A stretch of 57,636 bases of DNA from Butyrivibrio sp. (GTDB lineage Bacteria > Bacillota > Clostridia > Lachnospirales > Lachnospiraceae), in NCBI GenBank assembly GCA_017634825.1, contig JAGBMP010000004.1, positions 1 through 57,636 on the forward strand, written 5' to 3'. The notes below the pieces were generated by a model that saw only the letters and a program-made list of their open reading frames with translations, had not been told where the DNA came from and did no database searches. Position 1 is the first letter of the stretch. Each line of letters opens with the position of its first letter. Positions 27,276 through 35,565 of this stretch are shown piece by piece. The position numbers were made by a program, and so were the translations under genes.

Positions 27276-28346
27276 ATGAAAAAAATTCTACTTATTGATG
27301 ACTCTGCACTCATGAGAACCGTGCTCAGTGATATTATTAATGCAGATTCAAGATTCCAGGTGGTTGACAAGGCTAAGGACGGATTAGAAGGCCTTGAACT
27401 TCTGAAAAAGAATACTTACGATGCTGTAGTTCTTGACATCAATATGCCTCGTATGGACGGTATTACGATGCTGAAGGAACTTCAGAAGAATAAGATCAAA
27501 ACCAGGATAATGATGGCCAGCACCGATACCAAAGAAGGCGCAAAGGTTACCATGGACTGTCTTGATCTGGGTGCTCTGGATTTCGTACATAAGCCTGACA
27601 GAGCTTCTGAGTGCAGAGGAGAAGAATTCGGTAAGCACTTCATCAACACTCTTGCAGCCGTGGCAAACAGTAGACTTCCGGTAGCAACAAAGGCATTCTC
27701 CTTTGAAGAAGCTAAGGAATCCAGAAAGGTTGTAGAGCTTGTAACAAAATCTGCCAACAAAATTACCGGTAACAGAATTGTTGCAATAGCAAGTTCAACC
27801 GGAGGACCAAGAGCACTTCAGGCTGTAATTCCAAAACTGCCCAAGAATCTCAGAACACCTGTAGTACTGGTTCAGCATATGCCTGAAGGCTTTACGGCTT
27901 CTCTTGCAGAGAGACTTGATTCACTCTCAGAGATCAAGGTAAAAGAAGCTGCCGAAGGCGATCAGCTTCAGAGCGGAACAGTTTATATCTCCCGCGGCGG
28001 AAAGCATATGCATGTGGTAAAGAGCGGCGGTAAGAGCACTATCCATTATGTGGATGGACCTACCAGAGAGGGTGTAAGGCCCTGCGCAAACTTTATGTAC
28101 GAGTCCCTGATGGATTCAGATTACGACGAGATCTGCTGTGTTGTAATGACCGGAATGGGAGCTGATGGTACAGAAGGAATCAAGAATCTAAAGACTAAGA
28201 AAAAAGTACATGTAATCGGACAGGATGAAAGTACCTGTACCGTTTACGGAATGCCCAAAGCTGTAGCAACGGCTGGGCTTGTGGATCAGGTTGTTAAGCT
28301 TGATAACATTGCCCAGGAAATAATAATGCATGTCGGTGTGAATTGA
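27276..28346 (+). CDS. cheB: Chemotaxis protein-glutamate methylesterase CheB
   Basis: Response-regulator methylesterase/deamidase of chemoreceptors. The receiver domain (about 1-120) has the acidic pair DD at 8-9 and phosphoacceptor D54. The C-terminal catalytic domain (about 160-350) carries ASSTGGPRAL with the nucleophilic serine, VLVQHMPEGFT with the histidine, and GMGADGTEG with the aspartate. 356 aa. ATG 3 bp after the PilZ gene stop. Confidence 0.96.
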   Translation: MKKILLIDDSALMRTVLSDIINADSRFQVVDKAKDGLEGLELLKKNTYDAVVLDINMPRMDGITMLKELQKNKIKTRIMMASTDTKEGAKVTMDCLDLGALDFVHKPDRASECRGEEFGKHFINTLAAVANSRLPVATKAFSFEEAKESRKVVELVTKSANKITGNRIVAIASSTGGPRALQAVIPKLPKNLRTPVVLVQHMPEGFTASLAERLDSLSEIKVKEAAEGDQLQSGTVYISRGGKHMHVVKSGGKSTIHYVDGPTREGVRPCANFMYESLMDSDYDEICCVVMTGMGADGTEGIKNLKTKKKVHVIGQDESTCTVYGMPKAVATAGLVDQVVKLDNIAQEIIMHVGVN

Positions 28347-28389
28347 GGGGTTTTCATTACTTTTTAATAATTCTTTAATCTAAAATTCT

Positions 28390-28417
28390 TAAATTCCTCC
28401 ATTCAGAAAGCCGATAT
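28390..28417 (+). promoter_or_regulatory. SigD (sigma-28) type promoter upstream of cheA
   Basis: TAAA (28390-28393), 16 nt, GCCGATAT (28410-28417), in the 140-bp gap between cheB and cheA. The next bases extend it to GATATAAT, so a SigA -10 (TATAAT, 28415-28420) overlaps. The downstream genes include sigD. Visual match to the consensus only. Confidence 0.7.
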
Positions 28418-28486
28418 AATGTTCAAAAGTATGCGATAATAAGTATACACGTTGAACTAAATCTTTCTCATGGAGGTAAATAGGTT

Positions 28487-30598
28487 ATGGATGTTTCCCA
28501 GTATCTAAGTGTCTTTCTCGATGAAGCAAAGGAGCACCTTCAGTCTCTGAATGACAATATCATGGTTCTCGAGCAGGATCCTGAGAATGAAGATTGCATC
28601 AATGAGATCTTCAGATCGGCGCATTCTATGAAAGGTATGGCCGGAACAATGGGCTATACCAGAATGCAGAATCTTACTCACGACATGGAGGATGTTTTCT
28701 CAGACGTTCGTGGCGGCAAGATCAAGATCAAATCTGCTGATATTGATGTTTTGCTGCAGTGTCTTGATGCTATTCAGGAGTATGTAGACAATATCACAGA
28801 GAATCAGGACGAGGGTACTGAGGAGCACCAGAACATAATTAAAGCTCTTGCAGATATTCGTAATGGCGCAAGCGGTGGCGGAGCAGATGCAGCAGATGCT
28901 GCACCTGCTGCTGAAGCAGCACCGTCCGGTGGTGATGCGCCTGCAGCCGGAGCTGACGGTTCTTCGGATTACAGAGCAATTAAGCTCGATCCGTCTGTTA
29001 AATCTACATTGGAAGAAGCTGTATCACAGGGTAAAAAGATTTACGGTGTTACAGTTCATATTCAGGAATCCTGTATTTTGAAGGCAGCCAGAGGCTTCCT
29101 TGTTTTCAAGGGCCTTGAAGAAATCGGTGAGATTGCTGTTTCCGATCCTTCTACACAGGATATCGAAGATGAGAAATTTGATTTCACCTTCAGTTTAATA
29201 GTTATCACAGATGAATCAAAGGAAAAGGTTGAGGAAATAGTAAAGGCTGTTTCTGAGGTTGAAGGCTGTGAGTGCGGAGAATTTGATCTTAATAGCGCTA
29301 AAAGTGCCGAAGATAAAGAAGAAGCACCTGCACCTGCTCCTGCAGCAGAGGCTCCAAAGCCCGCAGCAGAGCCTGCTAAACAGACTCCTGCAGCTGCACC
29401 TGCTGCCGGCGGAGCAGGCGGCAAGAAGCCTGTCGGAAAGCCTGTTGTTAACAGAACAGTCCGCGTTGATATTGAAAAACTTGATGTTCTGATGAATCTT
29501 GTCAGTGAGCTTATCATTGCTAAGAACTCACTTATTTCAGCAGCTAATACATCAGGTGTTAGTAACGGAAACGTCAACGAGCAGATTGAGTACCTTGAGA
29601 GTGTAACCACAAACCTTCATGAGTCAGTCATGAAAGTTCGAATGGTTCCTATCGAGAGCGTACTTCAGAAATTCCCTCGTATGATCCGTGACCTTAATAA
29701 GACTCTTAACAAGAAGATGGAACTCACCATGACAGGTGAAGATACAGAAATGGATCGTACCGTTGTTGATGAGATTGGTGATCCTCTTATGCACCTTATC
29801 AGAAACAGTGCAGACCATGGTATTGAGTCGGCAGAGCTTCGTGCACAGCGTGGAAAACCGGAAGTAGGACAGATATTCCTTCATGCTTTCCAGGATGGTA
29901 ACAGCGTTGTTATCGAGGTTGGTGATGATGGTAACGGTATCGATGCTGAGGCTGTTAAGAATAAAGCTATCGAGAAGGGTGTAGTAACTCCCGATCAGGC
30001 AGCTCTTTTAACAGAAAAACAGTGCGTAGAGCTTTTGTTCCATCCGGGATTTTCAACTGCCAAGCAGGTATCTGAAATTTCAGGTAGAGGCGTAGGCCTT
30101 GACGTTGTTAAGTCAAAGGTTGAATCACTTTCCGGTGAAGTAACAGTTAGAACAAAGCTTGGCGAAGGTTCTACCTGGGTTATCAGACTTCCTCTTACAC
30201 TTGCTATTATTCAGGCTCTGATGGTAATCATCGGCGAAGAGAAGTATGCTATTCCTCTTGACTCAATTCAGAGTATTGAGGATGTATCTCCTTCAGATAT
30301 AAAGCTTGTTGAGAATAAGGAAGTTATCAATCTTCGTGGAAGCGTAACTCCTATCATAAGACTTAATGAGGTTCTTGATACAGAGTCCACCAAGTCTCCT
30401 GACGAAGACATGGTAGTTGTTATTACAAGAAAGGGAGACCAGTCCTACGGACTTGTAATCGATGAACTCATGGGCCAGCAGGAAATCGTTATTAAGCCTC
30501 TTGGCAAGTATACAGCTAAGTGTAAACTCATAAGCGGTGCTACTATCCTTGGTGATGGTGAGATAGCACTTATCCTTGATACTAACTCTGTAATTTAA
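28487..30598 (+). CDS. cheA: Chemotaxis histidine kinase CheA
   Basis: Central kinase of chemotaxis. The P1 domain carries phosphorylatable H46 (FRSAHSMKG). A P2 CheY/CheB-binding domain follows at about 165-270, flanked by Ala/Pro-rich linkers. P3 dimerisation, P4 ATPase (HLIRNSADHGIES, DDGNGID, GRGVGLDVV) and a P5 CheW-like regulatory domain complete it. The 703 aa are normal. ATG with TGGAGG upstream. First gene after the SigD-type promoter. Confidence 0.97.
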   Translation: MDVSQYLSVFLDEAKEHLQSLNDNIMVLEQDPENEDCINEIFRSAHSMKGMAGTMGYTRMQNLTHDMEDVFSDVRGGKIKIKSADIDVLLQCLDAIQEYVDNITENQDEGTEEHQNIIKALADIRNGASGGGADAADAAPAAEAAPSGGDAPAAGADGSSDYRAIKLDPSVKSTLEEAVSQGKKIYGVTVHIQESCILKAARGFLVFKGLEEIGEIAVSDPSTQDIEDEKFDFTFSLIVITDESKEKVEEIVKAVSEVEGCECGEFDLNSAKSAEDKEEAPAPAPAAEAPKPAAEPAKQTPAAAPAAGGAGGKKPVGKPVVNRTVRVDIEKLDVLMNLVSELIIAKNSLISAANTSGVSNGNVNEQIEYLESVTTNLHESVMKVRMVPIESVLQKFPRMIRDLNKTLNKKMELTMTGEDTEMDRTVVDEIGDPLMHLIRNSADHGIESAELRAQRGKPEVGQIFLHAFQDGNSVVIEVGDDGNGIDAEAVKNKAIEKGVVTPDQAALLTEKQCVELLFHPGFSTAKQVSEISGRGVGLDVVKSKVESLSGEVTVRTKLGEGSTWVIRLPLTLAIIQALMVIIGEEKYAIPLDSIQSIEDVSPSDIKLVENKEVINLRGSVTPIIRLNEVLDTESTKSPDEDMVVVITRKGDQSYGLVIDELMGQQEIVIKPLGKYTAKCKLISGATILGDGEIALILDTNSVI

Positions 30599-30649
30599 GA
30601 GTTTTTGCCGCGTGTTACTTCTATGTAAAAAGAAAGGAAGAATATCGAT

Positions 30650-31144
30650 ATGAATGAACTCAGAGATAAAGCCGAAGCTGGCGAGCTTATTCAGTACATT
30701 ATTATAAAAATTGATGACGAGCAATACGGAATCAACATCAAATACATTGACAATATCGTTAGGATGCAGCAGATAACCAGGGTTCCCAAGGTTGATGACT
30801 ATCTTAAGGGTGTTATCAATATTCGAGGCGAGATTGTTCCCGTTATGAGTGTCAGAAAGAAAATGGGACTTGCCGAGGATGAAATTACAGGAAAGACAAG
30901 GATCATTATTCTTAAAACCGGAGAAGGCGATCTTGTTGGTATCATAGTTGACCAGGTCAATCAGGTTCTCACACTTGATTCAAACAATGTAGAGAAGGTT
31001 CGCTATGATGACAAGAAGGGCAAGACAGAGGCATCATTTGTAAACGGAGTTGGACATTACGATGGTGGTCTTGTATCCATTCTTGATCTTGATGCAGTTG
31101 TTTCTGAGAAGGATGCAAAAGAGAAAGCACAAAACGCCGGCTGA
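30650..31144 (+). CDS. cheW: Chemotaxis coupling protein CheW
   Basis: Scaffold joining receptors to CheA. The 164 aa form a single CheW domain with EQYGINIKYIDNIVRMQQITRVPKVDDYLKGVINIRGEIVPVMSVRKKMG, the canonical N-terminal half. It ends in a charged tail (about 150-164). GAAAGGAAG precedes the ATG. It lies between cheA and cheC. Confidence 0.96.
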   Translation: MNELRDKAEAGELIQYIIIKIDDEQYGINIKYIDNIVRMQQITRVPKVDDYLKGVINIRGEIVPVMSVRKKMGLAEDEITGKTRIIILKTGEGDLVGIIVDQVNQVLTLDSNNVEKVRYDDKKGKTEASFVNGVGHYDGGLVSILDLDAVVSEKDAKEKAQNAG

Positions 31145-31158
31145 TCGGAGGATAAAAT

Positions 31159-31791
31159 ATGGGTGAGATGAGTCTTGACAATCTTTCCAGTCAATACTTT
31201 GATATTTTAAAAGAACTGGGAAATATCGGTGCGGGCAATGCTACTACAGCCCTGGCACAAATGATCGGTACCAAGGTAGATATGGCTGTTCCGCAGGTTA
31301 AACTTCTCGACTTTAAAGATGTCGGAGATCTGATGGGCGGCGCAGAGCAGATCATGGCAGGTATTTATCTTGCTGTGGAGGGAGACATAGACGGAAGCAT
31401 CATGTTCCTTCTAAATAAAATGGCAGCAAGACACCTGGTTGATAAGCTCATGGGAACAGGACCAAAGTCTGAGGATGAAGAGTTTGACGAAGTTGAGATG
31501 TCAGCTCTGAAGGAAGTAGGAAATATCATAACAGGTTCTTATCTGAATTCACTTTCTATGATGACTAACTTAAAGATGGTTCCGTCGATTCCTTACGTTG
31601 CCATTGATATGGCTGCAGCGATTCTTAGTGTACCTGCTATCCAGTTCGGAATGATGGGAGACAAGATCCTGCTGATTGAAACACAGTTCTTTGATGAATT
31701 AAAGCTTAGTGGATATTTTATTCTCCTTCCCGATATGGATGGATACAGTAAGATTCTTTCTTCACTTGGTATGGGAGATGTGCAGCTTTAA
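31159..31791 (+). CDS. cheC: CheY-P phosphatase CheC
   Basis: Dephosphorylates CheY-P and binds CheD in Bacillus-type adaptation. Both active-site motifs are present: D15/E19/N22 (DILKELGN) and S115/E119/N122 (SALKEVGN). 210 aa, family length. Directly precedes cheD, its partner. ATG after CGGAGG. Confidence 0.96.
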   Translation: MGEMSLDNLSSQYFDILKELGNIGAGNATTALAQMIGTKVDMAVPQVKLLDFKDVGDLMGGAEQIMAGIYLAVEGDIDGSIMFLLNKMAARHLVDKLMGTGPKSEDEEFDEVEMSALKEVGNIITGSYLNSLSMMTNLKMVPSIPYVAIDMAAAILSVPAIQFGMMGDKILLIETQFFDELKLSGYFILLPDMDGYSKILSSLGMGDVQL

Positions 31792-31806
31792 ACGAAAGGG
31801 CGACAT

Positions 31807-32292
31807 ATGAGTCAAATAATTAAGGTTGGTATGGCCGATCTGAATATTTGTGTCAGTCCTGACGGAATAACAACTTTGGGACTTGGATCCTGCGTGGGAA
31901 TTGCGGTAAGGGATCCGGTCACCAAGATTGGTGGCTTGGCACACATAATGTTACCGGACTCAACTGAGATCAAGAACAATTCGAATATACCGAAATTTGC
32001 TGACACGGGAATTGAGGAGCTGATAAAACAGATCGTAGCAAAGGGAGCCAGCAGGCAAAGGCTTGTTGCCAAGATTGCCGGAGGCGCCCAGATGTTTGCA
32101 TTTCAGAGCAGTAACCTGTCAATGCGCGTTGGTGATCGAAACGTACAGGCTACACTCAAAAAGCTCAAGGAGATGAATATTCCCGTACTTGCTCAGGATA
32201 CCGGTGATTCCTATGGTAGAACGGTCATTTTTTATCCGGAAAATGGAAACTTTGTAATTAGGGCAGTTGGAAAGCCTGAGAAAATTATATGA
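31807..32292 (+). CDS. cheD: Chemoreceptor glutamine deamidase CheD
   Basis: Deamidates receptor glutamines and stimulates CheC. The conserved catalytic C29 (GLGSCVG) and H46 (GGLAHIMLPDS) are present. 161 aa. The stop codon overlaps the start of the next gene by 4 bp (ATGA), which ties the small membrane protein to the chemotaxis unit. Confidence 0.95.
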   Translation: MSQIIKVGMADLNICVSPDGITTLGLGSCVGIAVRDPVTKIGGLAHIMLPDSTEIKNNSNIPKFADTGIEELIKQIVAKGASRQRLVAKIAGGAQMFAFQSSNLSMRVGDRNVQATLKKLKEMNIPVLAQDTGDSYGRTVIFYPENGNFVIRAVGKPEKII

Positions 32293-32630
32293 ATACCGAT
32301 ATTGATCAAATTAAAAAAGTCAATACAAAGGTTGTCACACCGCTGATAGTGCTTAGCTGTACTGCGATCATTGCGATCTTTACGTACTTTAAGCACTATC
32401 CGGCAGGAGATTTTTTCATTATCGTATTTGCTTCGGTAGTGATCTTTCTTGTCATTGGCCTCATCATTGAGAAGATGCTCAACAGATTTCTTGAGATCAA
32501 CTATGAGAAGGCACTGGCAGAGAGACTCGAAGCAGAACGCCTTGAGGAAGAGGCAAGAGCCGCAATGGAGGCGGAGGGTGGCGAAGAAATCGGAACCGGA
32601 GAAGGTCAGGAATTGCCACCACAATTTTGA
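32289..32630 (+). CDS. Small two-helix membrane protein between cheD and sigD
   Basis: I do not recognise a named family. The 113 aa have two membrane helices (about 14-34 and 41-61) with a short loop, then a positively charged turn and a Glu/Ala-rich cytoplasmic tail (65-105). It starts with an ATGA overlap on cheD and ends 19 bp before sigD. Co-transcription is clear; a motility-linked role is only inferred from position. Confidence 0.75.
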   Translation: MNTDIDQIKKVNTKVVTPLIVLSCTAIIAIFTYFKHYPAGDFFIIVFASVVIFLVIGLIIEKMLNRFLEINYEKALAERLEAERLEEEARAAMEAEGGEEIGTGEGQELPPQF

Positions 32631-32649
32631 AAACTGGGGATAAAGTTGC

Positions 32650-33423
32650 ATGGATGAGGCAGGCAGAAATAAATTATGGACAGAATATCACAAGACAAAA
32701 TCAGCTGATATACGTGAGCAGTTGATTTTGGAGTATGCACCTTTAGTAAAACTGGTCGCCGGAAGGCTTAGCATGTATCTTGGCTTCAACGTAGAATATG
32801 ACGATCTTGTTGGCTATGGCATCTTTGGTCTTATCGATGCCATCGACAAATTTGATCTCATGAAGGACGTTAAGTTCGAAACTTACGCAAGCCTTCGTAT
32901 CAGGGGAGCTATCCTTGATCAGATCAGAAAGATGGACTGGATTCCACGTACAATAAGACAGAGGCAAAAGAAAATCGAGGCCGCCATTCGAGAAATTGAA
33001 AGGGATGGAGGTCATGTTGCCACGGATGCAGAGATTGCTGCCAAGATGGAGATCAGTGAGGATGAGTACCAGAACTGGCAGAATCAGATGAAGGTTACAG
33101 GTGTTGTATCCCTAAATGAATTTATGGAACAGGGATCGGATATACCTGAAGATTCCAACAACAGAAGCTCTTCATTTGTAAAACCAGAAGAGGCCATGGA
33201 AAAAGAAGAGCTCAAGAAGATGCTGGCTGAGTCACTGGAAAAACTCACCGACAAAGAAAAGAAAGTCATTCTTCTTTACTACTACGAAGAACTTACACTA
33301 AAAGAGATTGCAGAAGTGCTTGAAGTCTCAGAATCCAGAGTGTCACAGCTTCATACAAGAGCACTCCAGAAGATGAGAGAAAAGCTTGGAGATTATCTTG
33401 GAATTGTTACAGGTTCCAGATAA
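32650..33423 (+). CDS. sigD: Flagellar sigma factor SigD (FliA / sigma-28)
   Basis: RNA polymerase sigma factor for late flagellar and chemotaxis genes. Region 2 (SADIREQLILEYAPLVKLVAGRLSM ... DLVGYGIFGLIDAIDKFD) and region 4 (EKLTDKEKKVILLYYYEELTLKEIAEVLEVSESRVSQLHTRALQKMREKL) are both clear. The 257 aa match FliA/SigD/WhiG. It lies downstream of a SigD-type promoter at 28390, so it probably feeds back on itself. No flgM is seen in the window. Confidence 0.97.
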   Translation: MDEAGRNKLWTEYHKTKSADIREQLILEYAPLVKLVAGRLSMYLGFNVEYDDLVGYGIFGLIDAIDKFDLMKDVKFETYASLRIRGAILDQIRKMDWIPRTIRQRQKKIEAAIREIERDGGHVATDAEIAAKMEISEDEYQNWQNQMKVTGVVSLNEFMEQGSDIPEDSNNRSSSFVKPEEAMEKEELKKMLAESLEKLTDKEKKVILLYYYEELTLKEIAEVLEVSESRVSQLHTRALQKMREKLGDYLGIVTGSR

Positions 33424-33436
33424 TGTGAGGTAGAAT

Positions 33437-35014
33437 ATGAATGGGTATTTTCAACTGGTCATAACACCAAAAGGAACCGGGATCAGGGTCTATGCACCGA
33501 CTGATGGGGGTCAGCCCTTAAATGTCAATGACGTAAGGGACTATCTGGATGACAGAAAAATTCAATATGATGTAGTTGTTATTAACGATGCTGTGACAAA
33601 GGCGGATGAGAATGTTGTTATCTTTACAGATGCCCAGCTTCTTCCTGAGCGAGAAGGCTGTAAATTCGACATTTCAAAGGATCGTATGACTGTCACGGCA
33701 TTTTTTTACCCTCCCAGCGAAGGAGCGGAGCTCATGACAGAGAAGGAAGTCATGGATTCCCTTGCTTACAGGAAGATAACTTATGGCATACAGACTGATG
33801 CCATTCACGATTTCTTTGAACACAGAAAATACTGTACTGAGATTGTTGTGGCACAGGGCAAGCCTGTAAAAGAAGGACATGATGCCAAGATAGAACTTCA
33901 TTTTAATGCAAATCTGAGGGCTAAACCCACACTTAAGGAAGACGGAAGTGTGGACTATTTCCATTTAAATCTCATTAACAATGTTGAGGCCGGACAGCTC
34001 CTTGCCACGCTTCATCCTGAAGAGCTTGGAGAACCGGGCACTAATGTTTATGGTGAGAGCATTAAGCCGCATGCTGTAAAAAGCTCTTTTATTAAATATG
34101 GAAAAAACACTGTTCTTTCCGAGGATAAACTGACACTGACTGCTGAAAAGTCCGGTCATGTTACTTTAAAGGACGGAAAGATCACAGTATCCGACGTCCT
34201 TGTTCTTGAAAATGTAGATGTTGCCACAGGTAATATAGATTTTGAAGGAAGCGTTGAAGTAAAAGGCGTTGTTGCCAGCAATTTCAGCGTTAAAGCAGGC
34301 GGAAACATCGTTGTCAGAGGCATTGTAGAAGGGGCTAACATAGATGCAGGCGCCGATGTCATCCTTGAATGCGGAGTAAAAGCAGGCGGAAATATCAAGG
34401 CCGGCGGAAATGTAGTTACAAAATTTATAGAAAATGCTAATATATCTGCAAGAGGTGGAATAACCAGCGAGTGCATTCTCCATTCAACAGTTGCTTCCGG
34501 AACAGAGATAAACGTAACCGGAAGAAGAGGCTTTATTGCAGGAGGTAAAGTATCCGCATCCGAAAGGATAAAAGCCAAGATCCTGGGATCTGAGATGGGA
34601 GCTAACACAGTTATTGAAGTCGGCGCCGATCCACAGGTTAAAATAAGACTAAAAGATCTGCAAAAAAGCATAGCTGCAGCCAACAAGAATCTGGAAGGTA
34701 TCAGACCCACTATTGAGGGCTTTACCAAGATGTTAAAGGCCGGAGCGAAGTTCACGCCGGATCAGGTTGCAAATGCCAAGAAGCTTATTGAACTCAATAA
34801 GACGCTTAGCGCTCAGGTCGAACAGGATTCAACCGAATATGCAGAACTTATGGAAAGGCTTGCAGAGGCCAAGGAAGCTGATGTAATCGTTGAGGGGACA
34901 GCTTATCCCGGCACAACAGTAAGTATAGGTGAGCTATCCATGATAGTTAAGAAACCTGTTCAGTACAGCAGGTTTGTCATAAAGGAAGGGGATGTGAGAC
35001 TAGCACCCATCTGA
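33437..35014 (+). CDS. fapA: DUF342/FapA family polymerising protein
   Basis: FapA-type protein with a beta-helix-like core: the segment at about 230-390 repeats hydrophobic/Gly patterns (VKAGGNIVVRGIVEGANIDAGADVILECGVKAGGNIKAGGNV...), as in bactofilin-like and MinC_C-like beta solenoids. A C-terminal coiled coil (about 395-475) and a final beta domain follow. DUF342 proteins in flagellar operons have been linked to assembly or localisation. 525 aa. The stop codon lies inside an 8-bp inverted repeat. Confidence 0.88.
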   Translation: MNGYFQLVITPKGTGIRVYAPTDGGQPLNVNDVRDYLDDRKIQYDVVVINDAVTKADENVVIFTDAQLLPEREGCKFDISKDRMTVTAFFYPPSEGAELMTEKEVMDSLAYRKITYGIQTDAIHDFFEHRKYCTEIVVAQGKPVKEGHDAKIELHFNANLRAKPTLKEDGSVDYFHLNLINNVEAGQLLATLHPEELGEPGTNVYGESIKPHAVKSSFIKYGKNTVLSEDKLTLTAEKSGHVTLKDGKITVSDVLVLENVDVATGNIDFEGSVEVKGVVASNFSVKAGGNIVVRGIVEGANIDAGADVILECGVKAGGNIKAGGNVVTKFIENANISARGGITSECILHSTVASGTEINVTGRRGFIAGGKVSASERIKAKILGSEMGANTVIEVGADPQVKIRLKDLQKSIAAANKNLEGIRPTIEGFTKMLKAGAKFTPDQVANAKKLIELNKTLSAQVEQDSTEYAELMERLAEAKEADVIVEGTAYPGTTVSIGELSMIVKKPVQYSRFVIKEGDVRLAPI

Positions 35015-35109
35015 TAAATCAGATGGACAGCCGGACATTAGAGTCGCTGCGCGAAGGCCCGGCTGTATTGATTCATATTGGCACGTGCTCAGCAGTAAAT
35101 GCTTCGCAC
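35008..35109 (+). other. Three tandem hairpins after fapA
   Basis: CATCTGAT (35008-35015) pairs with ATCAGATG (35018-35025) across the fapA stop. ACAGCCGG (35027-35034) pairs with CCGGCTGT (35059-35066), enclosing an inner TCGC-TGC-GCGA. GTGC-TC-AGCA pairs with TGCT-TC-GCAC (35085-35094 and 35100-35109, loop GTAAA). No T run follows, so these are not ordinary terminators. They may be an RNA-processing or attenuation element, or a dispersed repeat. Confidence 0.55.
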
Positions 35110-35125
35110 TGTAGGAAGGGGACCC

Positions 35126-35506
35126 ATGTCAATTAATCACGTCGATTTTGGGGTGATGGCGACATCGACAGATGTCACATCAATAAGGGCTGCCGAGGAG
35201 GCAAGACCCGTAGCGGACCAGCAGAATTTTCAGGCCCAGTTCAGAGAAGAGGTTCAGAACAAGGAACACTCCGTCAATGCCAAAAATGACATTGACCAGG
35301 GCAGAATGAACGCTGATGCGCAGGACAAAGGTTCAAACGAATACATGGGAGACGGTGGAAAAAACAGGAGAGGGAAAAACGGGGATAACCCGCCTGAAAG
35401 ACAGCTCACCGTTGAACAGATGGAGAAGATGGCAGGCAATATTCTTGACAGAAACGGAAAGCCTGTTGATTTTCGTATCTCATCCGGTTTTGATTTGAAG
35501 ATTTGA
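35126..35506 (+). CDS. Small hydrophilic protein of the flagellar locus, unknown function
   Basis: 126 aa, no membrane helix, rich in Asn, Glu, Asp and Lys. It begins MSINHVDFGVMATSTDVTSIRAAEEARPVADQQN, and the end (ERQLTVEQMEKMAGNILDRNGKPVDFRISSGFDLKI) looks folded. I recognise no family. The start ATG 35126 has TAGGAAGGGG upstream. The middle (about 55-95) is disordered-looking. It follows the three-hairpin element and precedes a SwrB-like gene. Confidence 0.75.
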   Translation: MSINHVDFGVMATSTDVTSIRAAEEARPVADQQNFQAQFREEVQNKEHSVNAKNDIDQGRMNADAQDKGSNEYMGDGGKNRRGKNGDNPPERQLTVEQMEKMAGNILDRNGKPVDFRISSGFDLKI

Positions 35507-35565
35507 GCTATCTATATTATAATAAATAGACGTATTTTTACGTACGTTTAATTTTTGTGGGGTAA

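Noticed and set aside
29062..29610. 182-aa open frame on the minus strand
   Set aside because: Antisense to cheA; Ala/Gly/Ser runs mirror the Ala/Pro linker codons of CheA.
34156..34755. 199-aa open frame on the minus strand
   Set aside because: Antisense to the beta-helix repeats of fapA; its periodicity comes from that gene.
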